Assembly (NCBI GenBank): GCA_964476505.1
Contig: CAYZAW010000072.1
Coordinates: 1 to 6,832, forward strand
Reading direction: 5' to 3'
DNA: 6,832 nt
From: CAYZAW01 sp964476505
GTDB taxonomy: Bacteria; Bacillota; Clostridia; Christensenellales; CAG-138
How positions within the stretch are numbered: the first letter of the stretch is position 1; every line of letters starts with the position of its first letter. This document shows positions 1 to 5,170 of the stretch, one piece after another. A model generated the notes under the pieces. That model did no database searches, was not told where the DNA came from, and saw only the letters and a list, made by a program, of their open reading frames with translations. Both the position numbers and the translations under genes were made by a program.

Positions 1-342
1 GTGATCGTTCCCTTTGCGCGTACGCCAAGCCGCGGCAAGGGCGAGCTGGTGGCGGTCAACAAGGACACGGGCGCGATTGCGTGGACCTATGAGATGTCTG
101 CCTACGCATGGAGCTCGCCTGTTGCCGTATACGACGAAAACGGCAACGGCTATATTCTCCAATGCGATACCCGCAGCCACATCTATCTGTTGGACGGCAA
201 GACCGGCGCGGTTCTAGATACGCTGGAGGTCACGGACGAGGACTACGAGTATACCAACTTCGAGGCGTCTCCCGCGGTCTATGGCGATACGCTGGTGATC
301 GGTTCCCGTTCCGAAAAGATCTACGGCATCCGCATTCAATAA
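1..342 (+). CDS. PQQ-like beta-propeller repeat protein, C-terminal fragment
   Basis: The open frame runs in from the left edge, so the first codon (GTG) is probably an internal valine, and only the last 113 residues are visible. They read as PQQ-type (BamB/quinoprotein-like) propeller blades. One stretch has LVAVNKDTG followed by AWTYE (about residues 16-31). A second has IYLLDGKTGAVLDTLEV (about 61-77), and a final strand pair has SPAVYGDTLVIGSRS then IYGIRIQ. The pattern of a strand, a D/N-x-x-TG turn and an aromatic or hydrophobic strand is characteristic of these repeats. Such domains are usually secreted or cell-surface scaffolds, or sensor and enzyme domains; no catalytic residue can be named here. 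No signal peptide can be judged because the N terminus is outside the window. The stop at 340-342 is followed by a terminator shared with glmS. Fold assignment is fairly sure; specific function is unknown. Confidence 0.8.
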   Translation: MIVPFARTPSRGKGELVAVNKDTGAIAWTYEMSAYAWSSPVAVYDENGNGYILQCDTRSHIYLLDGKTGAVLDTLEVTDEDYEYTNFEASPAVYGDTLVIGSRSEKIYGIRIQ

Positions 343-361
343 CAATAACGGCTTCCATGGA

Positions 362-390
362 AAAAGGCATCCGAATCCCGGATGCCTTTT
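362..390. terminator. Bidirectional intrinsic terminator between the propeller gene and glmS
   Basis: A perfect 12-bp stem pairs 362-373 (AAAAGGCATCCG) with 379-390 (CGGATGCCTTTT) around a 5-nt loop. The A-run on the left arm and the T-run on the right arm give a U-tract on either strand. It lies between two convergent genes, so it can end both transcripts. Confidence 0.9.
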
Positions 391-427
391 GTGTATAACA
401 GTATACTCGTCGTGCGTTTGAAAGCGC

Positions 428-2254
428 CTATTCCACCGTAACGGACTTGGCAAGGTTACGGGGCTTGTCGATATCGCAGCCCTTGAGGGATGCAACGTAA
501 TACGCCAACAGCTGTAAGGGGATCACGGAAAGGGAGGGGAGCGTGAAGGGATCGCCCTTGGGCAGGAATATCACATGATCTGCCACCTCGGACACATCCT
601 TGGCGCCCTCCACTGCCACGGCGATCACCTTTGCGCCGCGGGCTTTTACTTCTTTTATGTTGTTGACCATTTTATCCAGCAGCAATGCGTTGGTGCATAG
701 CGCCACCACCAACGTGCCGTTTTCGATGAGGGAGATGGTGCCGTGCTTCAACTCGCCTGCAGCGTAAGCCTCGGAATGGATGTAGCTGATCTCCTTGAGC
801 TTTAAGGAGCCCTCCAGCGCCAGCGCGTAATCCAAATTGCGCCCGATGAAGAAGATATCCTTATGGTTGAAGTACAGCGCCGCCAAATGCTGGATGGGCG
901 TTAAGTCCTGCAATAGTGTTGCGATCTGCTCCGGCAGCGCCTGCAGCGCCTTGCAGCAGGCAGAGATCTCGGCGGTATTCAAATTACCGCGAAGGCTTCC
1001 CATATACAGCGTGATCAAGTACATCACCGCCAGCTGCGTGCTGTATGCCTTGGTGGTGGCAACGGCGATCTCGGGGCCTGCAAGGGTGTAGATCACGTCG
1101 TCGCTTTCCGTGGAAATGGCGCTTCCCACAACGTTTACTACGGACAGCACCTTTGCGCCGCGCGCCTTGGCCTCCCGCAGGGCAAATATGGTATCCAGCG
1201 TTTCGCCGCTTTGGCTTATAACGATGCACAGCGTTTTTTCGTCTATCATGGGGTTGCTGTACCTAAATTCCGAAGCCAGCTCGGCAGATACCGGCACGCG
1301 AAGCGTGTTTTGCAAGAGGATACGGCCTATGCAACCCACGTGCCATGCGGAGCCGCAGGCCAGTATCACGATGTTGTTGACTTCCTTCAGGTAATTATCT
1401 GTTAAGTGCTTAAGCCCAAGCTCTACGCGCCCGTCCTTGATGTGGGCGTTGCAGGTGGATTTGATCACCTGCGGCTGCTCCAGTATCTCCTTGATCATGA
1501 AATGCTCGTATCCGCCTTTTTCTGCGGATTCCACATCCCAAGTGATGGTTTCGGTTTCCTTTTGCACGCGGTCGCCGTGGCGGTCGAATACGGTCACGCT
1601 GTCTTTCGTTAATACCGCAAGCTCACGCTCCGCTAAGCGCATAACGGTGCGGGTGCGCTTTAATATGGCCGGCACATCGGACGCGATAAAGTTCTCGCCC
1701 TCGCCTATGCCAACGATGAGCGGGCTATCCTTGCGTACGGCAATGATGGTGGAGGGATAATCGGAAAACAGGATACCCAGTGCAAAAGAGCCCTCCAGCT
1801 GGTTTACCGCTTCCAGCGCGGCAGACACCGGGTCGCCGTGGTAGCAATAATCGATCAGTTGGGAAACGATCTCCGTATCCGTGTCGGAGGCAAAGGTATA
1901 GCCGTGCCCGGCTAAAAAGTCGCGCAGCGCCATGTAATTTTCAACAATGCCGTTATGCACCACGGCTACCCGTCCGCTGTGGGACAGGTGCGGGTGAGAA
2001 TTGCGGTCGGAGGGCTCGCCGTGGGTAGCCCAGCGGGTATGCCCGATGCCGGTTACCCCCGGCATATTCGCACCGTTATTGGTGCGCTCACATAACACGG
2101 ACAGCCGCCCGCGCGCTTTTTCAACAGAAATACCGCCACTGCTTACAAGAGCAAGCCCGGCGGAATCATAACCACGGTACTCCAGCTTGGAAAGCCCCTC
2201 CAACAGGATGGGCGCAGCTTGTTTATCGCCAGTATAACCTACGATACCACACAT
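428..2254 (-). CDS. glmS: Glutamine--fructose-6-phosphate aminotransferase (isomerizing)
   Basis: Makes glucosamine-6-phosphate from fructose-6-phosphate and glutamine, the first committed step to UDP-GlcNAc for peptidoglycan; cytosolic. The 608 residues match the usual length (about 600-610). The protein begins MCGIVGYTG, so Cys2 becomes the N-terminal nucleophile of the class II glutaminase domain (about 1-220), with GHTRWATHG at 71-79, NGIVENY at 101-107 and SDTDTE at 123-128. Two SIS sugar-isomerase domains follow: ACGSAWHVG at 299-307 and SQSGETLDT at 348-356 in the first, and EGSLKLKEISYIHSEAYAAG at 481-500 in the second. The C terminus is the typical DKPRNLAKSVTVE. The start is fixed by the invariant Met-Cys and by GGAGG (plus-strand 2263-2267), 8 bases upstream. 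The gene stands alone, divergent from folC, and ends at the bidirectional terminator. All core motifs are intact. Confidence 0.98.
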   Translation of the reverse strand: MCGIVGYTGDKQAAPILLEGLSKLEYRGYDSAGLALVSSGGISVEKARGRLSVLCERTNNGANMPGVTGIGHTRWATHGEPSDRNSHPHLSHSGRVAVVHNGIVENYMALRDFLAGHGYTFASDTDTEIVSQLIDYCYHGDPVSAALEAVNQLEGSFALGILFSDYPSTIIAVRKDSPLIVGIGEGENFIASDVPAILKRTRTVMRLAERELAVLTKDSVTVFDRHGDRVQKETETITWDVESAEKGGYEHFMIKEILEQPQVIKSTCNAHIKDGRVELGLKHLTDNYLKEVNNIVILACGSAWHVGCIGRILLQNTLRVPVSAELASEFRYSNPMIDEKTLCIVISQSGETLDTIFALREAKARGAKVLSVVNVVGSAISTESDDVIYTLAGPEIAVATTKAYSTQLAVMYLITLYMGSLRGNLNTAEISACCKALQALPEQIATLLQDLTPIQHLAALYFNHKDIFFIGRNLDYALALEGSLKLKEISYIHSEAYAAGELKHGTISLIENGTLVVALCTNALLLDKMVNNIKEVKARGAKVIAVAVEGAKDVSEVADHVIFLPKGDPFTLPSLSVIPLQLLAYYVASLKGCDIDKPRNLAKSVTVE

Positions 2255-2283
2255 GGATTTTACCTCCGGATTCGATATGTGTT

Positions 2284-2335
2284 TTCACACAGTGTACTAC
2301 AATACGGTAGGAAAGGAAATGAAAACTTGTGTGAA
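2284..2335. repeat. 8-bp inverted repeat spanning the glmS-folC divergent promoter region
   Basis: TTCACACA at 2284-2291 is the exact reverse complement of TGTGTGAA at 2328-2335, with 36 bases between. The right arm overlaps the proposed folC -35 element. The left arm touches the proposed glmS -10 element and start region. This could be a paired operator for a regulator acting on both genes, but arms of this length can arise by chance. Confidence 0.35.
2291..2319 (-). promoter_or_regulatory. Possible glmS promoter (weak match)
   Basis: Read on the minus strand, TTTCCT (2314-2319) and TACACT (2291-2296) are 17 bases apart, a weak sigma-70/SigA-type pair with 3 of 6 and 4 of 6 consensus bases. 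It would give a short leader of roughly 30 bases ahead of the glmS start codon. It is chosen because the gene must have a promoter in this short divergent gap, not because the match is strong. Confidence 0.25.
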
Positions 2336-2355
2336 CGAATGCGCGGTGCTATCAT
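2327..2355 (+). promoter_or_regulatory. Probable folC promoter
   Basis: TTGTGT (2327-2332) and TATCAT (2350-2355) are separated by exactly 17 bases. The -10 matches TATAAT at 5 of 6 positions; the -35 matches TTGACA at 3 of 6. It would start transcription around 2361-2363, leaving a leader of about 20 bases that carries the folC ribosome binding site. Confidence 0.55.
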
Positions 2356-2369
2356 TTGGAAGGAACAGC

Positions 2370-2375
2370 GGAGGG
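2370..2375 (+). promoter_or_regulatory. folC ribosome binding site
   Basis: GGAGGG lies 7 bases before the ATG at 2383 and decides the start. A longer in-frame reading from TTG at 2356 would begin directly against the -10 element and has no binding site. Confidence 0.85.
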
Positions 2376-2382
2376 CAAAAGC

Positions 2383-3630
2383 ATGCTGACCTTTGAACAG
2401 GCAATGGAGTATTTGAACACGGTACAGAATAGAAATATCGCGCCGGGGCTTGCGCCCGTGCGGGCGCTGCTTTTCGGCTTGGGCGACCCGCAGGAGGCGT
2501 TTTCCTGCATACATATTGCCGGTACAAACGGCAAGGGCAGCACCGCCGCTATGCTGGAAGCAGTACTGCGGCAGGCGGGCATTCGCACGGGGTTGTTTAC
2601 CTCTCCTTATTTATATGATATTTCCGAGCGCATCCAAATAGACGGCAAACCCATTGACCGGCATTCCTTTGCAACATTAACGGAAGCAGTGCGGCAGGCG
2701 GAGGAAGCTGCGGGAATACAGGCGGGGTACTTTGCATTCCTAACGGCGCTGTGTTTTTTATACTTCCGGCAGCAGCGGGTGCGGCTGGCAGTCGTGGAAG
2801 TGGGCTTGGGCGGCAGGCTGGATCCAACCAACGTGCTGCAAGCGCCGGAGGCTGTGATCATTACGCACATCGGGCTGGATCATACGGCGATATTGGGGGA
2901 TACGGTGGAGGCGATCGCAGCGGAAAAGGGCGGAATCATCAAGTACGGCTGCCCGGTGGTGCTGCAGGCGCAGGAGGACGCGCCGATGCAAGTGATTGCG
3001 CGGATGGCGGCAGGCAGACACGCGCCGTTGCACGTAACAGATGCGCTTGCAAGCAGCGTTATAAACGGACGGCTGTGCGTGGAATACAATGATCAAACCG
3101 TTCCGCTTGGCGTGTCCGGGGCGTATCAGGCAAAGAACGCCGCCGCCGTGATCAAAACGGTAGAGGTGCTGCAAAAGCAGGGCTGGCGTATTTCGGAGCA
3201 GGCGTTATATAGCGGACTGCAAAACGCCGCATGGGCGGGGCGGTTTGAGCAGATCAAAACCGTGGGGACCAACCCTGTTATATTTGACGGTGCGCACAAC
3301 CCGCAGGGCATGGAAGCGCTAACATGCAGCCTGCAAGCCTATTATCCTAAGCGCCCGGTGCTGTTTATTTTGGCGATGATGCGGGATAAAGACGCGGCGC
3401 GCTGCATCCGCCCGTTGCTGCCGCAGGCAAAGGCAATGATCGCGGTTGGCATGGAGGAAAAGCGGGCGCTTTTAAGCGGCGAGTTGTATCAAATCATGCA
3501 GACGGAGGGCGTAGCGTCGTATCAGGCAGCGGACATGAACGCAGCTATCGATCGAGCGCTTGCGCTTGCTGCGCCAGAGGACGTGATCTGCATATGCGGT
3601 TCGCTGCATTTACGTGCATATATTCGCTGA
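2383..3630 (+). CDS. folC: Dihydrofolate synthase / folylpolyglutamate synthase
   Basis: An ATP-dependent Mur-ligase-family enzyme that adds glutamate to dihydropteroate and/or extends the polyglutamate tail of folates; cytosolic. With the ATG at 2383 the protein is 415 residues, usual for bacterial FolC (about 415-440). Visible motifs: the ATP-binding loop GTNGKGST (47-54) in HIAGTNGKGST; SERIQIDG (81-88); VEVGLGGRLDPTN (138-150); HIGLDHTAILGDT (162-173), with the metal-binding His at 167; EKGGIIK (181-187), whose Lys182 is at the place of the family's carbamylated lysine; and FDGAHNPQG (301-309) of the C-terminal domain, which contacts ATP. The protein ends CGSLHLRAYIR, matching the family's closing GSLYL-type strand. 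It is a single-gene unit with its own promoter and terminator. Whether it does both reactions or only one cannot be decided from these motifs. Confidence 0.96.
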   Translation: MLTFEQAMEYLNTVQNRNIAPGLAPVRALLFGLGDPQEAFSCIHIAGTNGKGSTAAMLEAVLRQAGIRTGLFTSPYLYDISERIQIDGKPIDRHSFATLTEAVRQAEEAAGIQAGYFAFLTALCFLYFRQQRVRLAVVEVGLGGRLDPTNVLQAPEAVIITHIGLDHTAILGDTVEAIAAEKGGIIKYGCPVVLQAQEDAPMQVIARMAAGRHAPLHVTDALASSVINGRLCVEYNDQTVPLGVSGAYQAKNAAAVIKTVEVLQKQGWRISEQALYSGLQNAAWAGRFEQIKTVGTNPVIFDGAHNPQGMEALTCSLQAYYPKRPVLFILAMMRDKDAARCIRPLLPQAKAMIAVGMEEKRALLSGELYQIMQTEGVASYQAADMNAAIDRALALAAPEDVICICGSLHLRAYIR

Positions 3631-3657
3631 CGGCGATAAATAAAAACAGAACAACAG

Positions 3658-3691
3658 AAAAGACGACTGCTCTCGTACAGTCGCCTTTTTT
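3658..3691 (+). terminator. folC intrinsic terminator
   Basis: CGACTG (3664-3669) pairs with CAGTCG (3678-3683) around an 8-nt loop. After one A-C mismatch the stem continues through G-C and A-T pairs into the run of six T at 3686-3691. It begins 27 bases after the folC stop. Confidence 0.85.
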
Positions 3692-3715
3692 GTTTCGTTC
3701 AGTTTCGAAAGGAGT

Positions 3716-3744
3716 TTGCTGTTTCTCTCTTATGCTGTTATTAT
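3716..3744 (+). promoter_or_regulatory. Possible distal promoter ahead of the malic enzyme
   Basis: TTGCTG (3716-3721) and TATTAT (3739-3744) are 17 bases apart; the -10 matches consensus at 5 of 6 positions. Transcription would begin near 3751, inside the palindrome GCCCTAGGGC, and give a long leader of almost 190 bases. Confidence 0.4.
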
Positions 3745-3749
3745 ACCCA

Positions 3750-3759
3750 GCCCTAGGGC
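3750..3759. promoter_or_regulatory. 10-bp palindrome, operator-like
   Basis: GCCCTAGGGC is a perfect 10-bp palindrome. It is GC-rich inside AT-rich DNA and sits where the distal promoter would start transcription, a usual place for a repressor site. No regulator is encoded nearby, so the role is speculative. Confidence 0.3.
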
Positions 3760-3811
3760 AGAATTCATCACAAAATTATTACGTTCCCTTTAAGCTTTGT
3801 TGAAATAAAGG

Positions 3812-3839
3812 TTTCCGTATACAGCCGTTTCATTATAAT
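3812..3839 (+). promoter_or_regulatory. Probable proximal malic enzyme promoter
   Basis: A perfect TATAAT (-10) lies at 3834-3839. The best -35 is only TTTCCG at 3812-3817, 16 bases upstream, so the element may depend on an activator. Transcription would start near 3846, leaving about 90 bases of leader. Confidence 0.5.
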
Positions 3840-3884
3840 AGTTTGCAGAAAATATCACAAACTATGCTTTACGGGGGAAATAGA

Positions 3885-3898
3885 ATGCTGTATGCTGT
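3885..3898 (+). repeat. Tandem ATGCTGT repeat in the malic enzyme leader
   Basis: ATGCTGT occurs twice head to tail (3885-3891 and 3892-3898). A third exact copy lies at 3732-3738 within the distal promoter, and a one-base variant TTGCTGT at 3716-3722. The second copy runs into the left arm of the leader hairpin. Confidence 0.4.
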
Positions 3899-3915
3899 AT
3901 TTGACCGAAATACAG
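3895..3915 (+). promoter_or_regulatory. Leader hairpin next to the malic enzyme ribosome binding site
   Basis: CTGTATTT (3895-3902) pairs perfectly with AAATACAG (3908-3915) around the 5-nt loop GACCG. It ends 4 bases before the Shine-Dalgarno region. It could be an RNA stem affecting translation or mRNA stability, or a DNA dyad bound by a regulator. It is not followed by a T-run, so it is not a terminator. Confidence 0.45.
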
Positions 3916-3919
3916 AGAT

Positions 3920-3928
3920 AAGGAGAGG
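3920..3928 (+). promoter_or_regulatory. Malic enzyme ribosome binding site
   Basis: AAGGAGAGG ends 10 bases before the ATG at 3939 and supports that start over in-frame ATG codons at 3864 and 3885. The 3885 ATG does have GGGGG (3873-3877) 7 bases upstream, so it is a weaker alternative. Confidence 0.75.
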
Positions 3929-3938
3929 CGAACAACCA

Positions 3939-5114
3939 ATGGATTACGCGAAGGAATCCCTGCGTTTGCATGAAGAATGGAAAGGGAAGATCGAGGTGAT
4001 CGCCACCGTTCCCGTTAAGACCCGCGATGATCTCTCTCTTGCCTATACGCCGGGCGTGGCGGAGCCCTGCTTGGCAATACAAAAGGATGTTGATAAAAGC
4101 TACGACCTTACCCGCCGCTGGAACACCTGCTTGGTGGTGACCGACGGTACTGCCGTACTGGGCTTGGGAGACATCGGCCCCGAGGCGGGCATGCCCGTGA
4201 TGGAGGGCAAGTGTGTGCTGTTCAAATCCTTCGGGGATGTGGACGCATTCCCCCTTTGCATCAAGAGCAAGGATGTAGATACCATCGTGGAAACCATATA
4301 CCTCATTTCCGGCAGCTTTGGCGGCGTGAATTTAGAGGATATCGCCGCGCCCCGCTGCTTTGAGATCGAGAAAAAGCTAAAGGAAAAATGCGACATCCCC
4401 ATTTTCCACGACGACCAGCACGGCACGGCGGTGATCACCCTTGCGGGCTTGACCAACGCACTCAAGGTTGTTGGAAAGAAAAAAGAAAATGTGAAGATCG
4501 TTGTAAACGGCGCGGGCGCTGCCAGCATTTCCATTACCCGGCTGCTGTTATCCTCCGGCTTTACGGATGTGACCCTGTGCGACCGCACCGGCATTATTTA
4601 TGAGGGGCGCGAAAAGGGCATGAACGCCATCAAGGAAGAAATGGCGAAGGTCACCAACCGTAAAAAGGCGCAGGGAACCTTGGCGGATGCCATGGCAGGC
4701 GCGGACGTGTTCATCGGCGTATCCGCTCCCAATACCGTAACGCAGGACATGGTAAAAAGCATGGCGAAGGACGCTATCGTGTTTGCCTGCGCTAACCCCA
4801 CGCCGGAGATCTATCCGGACGATGCCAAAGCGGCGGGCGCTAAGGTGATCGCTACCGGCAGAAGCGATTTTCCCAATCAAATCAATAACGTGCTGGCTTT
4901 CCCGGGCATTTTCCGGGGCACATTCGATGTGCGCGCCTCCGACATCAACGACGACATGAAGATCGCCGCCGCACATGCGCTGGCAGGACTCATTTCCGAT
5001 GAGGAGCTGTCGCCGGAATACATCATCCCCAAGGCCTTCGATCCCCGGGTGGGCAAGGCGGTTGCAAAAGCCGTTGCCGAGGCTGCAATAAAAAGCGGCG
5101 TGGCCAGAAAATAA
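3939..5114 (+). CDS. Malic enzyme (malate dehydrogenase, oxaloacetate-decarboxylating), short single-domain form
   Basis: Oxidatively decarboxylates malate to pyruvate and CO2 with NAD(P)+, or works in reverse, linking C4 and C3 pools in central carbon metabolism; cytosolic. From the ATG at 3939 it has 391 residues, the size of compact bacterial malic enzymes, and lacks the phosphotransacetylase-like tail of long MaeB proteins. N-terminal domain: SLAYTPGVAEPC (33-44, catalytic Tyr36), GLGDIGPEAGMPVMEGKCVL (75-94, catalytic Lys91), NLEDI (131-135) and FHDDQHGTAV (157-165), supplying the metal-binding acids. The Rossmann domain has VNGAGAAS (189-196), followed by CDRTG (214-218), where Asp215 at the end of the second strand would favour NAD. 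FACANPTPE (282-290) and TGRSDFPNQINNVLAFPG (306-323) are also present. The N terminus MDYAKESLRLHEEWKGKIEV fits the family, supporting this start. Single-gene unit. Family is certain; the cofactor is inferred. Confidence 0.96.
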   Translation: MDYAKESLRLHEEWKGKIEVIATVPVKTRDDLSLAYTPGVAEPCLAIQKDVDKSYDLTRRWNTCLVVTDGTAVLGLGDIGPEAGMPVMEGKCVLFKSFGDVDAFPLCIKSKDVDTIVETIYLISGSFGGVNLEDIAAPRCFEIEKKLKEKCDIPIFHDDQHGTAVITLAGLTNALKVVGKKKENVKIVVNGAGAASISITRLLLSSGFTDVTLCDRTGIIYEGREKGMNAIKEEMAKVTNRKKAQGTLADAMAGADVFIGVSAPNTVTQDMVKSMAKDAIVFACANPTPEIYPDDAKAAGAKVIATGRSDFPNQINNVLAFPGIFRGTFDVRASDINDDMKIAAAHALAGLISDEELSPEYIIPKAFDPRVGKAVAKAVAEAAIKSGVARK

Positions 5115-5122
5115 CAGAAAAC

Positions 5123-5146
5123 AAAAAAGGCCGTTCGGCCTTTTTT
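5123..5146. terminator. Bidirectional intrinsic terminator between malic enzyme and galactokinase genes
   Basis: AAAAAAGGCC (5123-5132) pairs perfectly with GGCCTTTTTT (5137-5146) around GTTC. The A-run and T-run make it symmetrical, so it can stop both convergent transcripts. It starts 9 bases after the malic enzyme stop and lies 24 bases past the galactokinase stop. Confidence 0.92.
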
Positions 5147-5170
5147 GCGTTTTGGGTTGGGTTATCAACG

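Larger units (their letters stand above)
3631..3938. other. 308-bp intergenic region rich in short regulatory-type elements
   Basis: No gene is supported here. The stretch is clearly AT-richer than its flanks. In order it holds the folC terminator, a promoter-like pair (3716-3744), a 10-bp palindrome (3750-3759), an imperfect stem (CCTTTA 3787-3792 / TAAAGG 3806-3811), a second promoter-like element (-10 at 3834-3839), a tandem repeat, an 8-bp hairpin (3895-3915) and the malic enzyme ribosome binding site. The small frames in it contain the terminator or lack a well-placed binding site. Confidence 0.7.

Noticed and set aside
393..406. Small dyad GTATA-ACAG-TATAC downstream of glmS
   Set aside because: Arms of only 5 bp in an AT-rich stretch beside a strong terminator; no reason to assign a function.
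2356..2382. Nine-residue N-terminal extension of FolC from TTG 2356
   Set aside because: TTG 2356 directly abuts the probable -10 hexamer and has no ribosome binding site, whereas ATG 2383 has GGAGGG at ideal spacing.
2758..3174. A 138-codon minus-strand open frame inside folC
   Set aside because: Composition is His/Arg/Cys-rich with no domain, and it is fully covered by the intact folC.
3594..3803. A 69-codon plus-strand open frame overlapping the end of folC
   Set aside because: It starts within folC, reads through the folC terminator hairpin and has no binding site or recognisable product. A shorter 23-codon reading from ATG 3732 has its nearest AAAGGAG 17 bases away, too far to support a leader peptide.
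3787..3811. Stem CCTTTA/TAAAGG with an inner TTT/AAA, in the malic enzyme upstream region
   Set aside because: Short, AT-rich and interrupted by a bulge, with no T-run after it. It is not convincing as a terminator or riboswitch and is mentioned only as part of the intergenic description.
3631..3938. Possible riboswitch ahead of the malic enzyme
   Set aside because: No conserved aptamer core that I recognise, and no terminator/antiterminator pair close to the gene; only isolated short stems are seen.
4100..4594. A 164-codon minus-strand open frame inside the malic enzyme gene
   Set aside because: It mirrors the coding pattern of the sense gene, has no recognisable domain, and the plus-strand gene has intact family motifs throughout.
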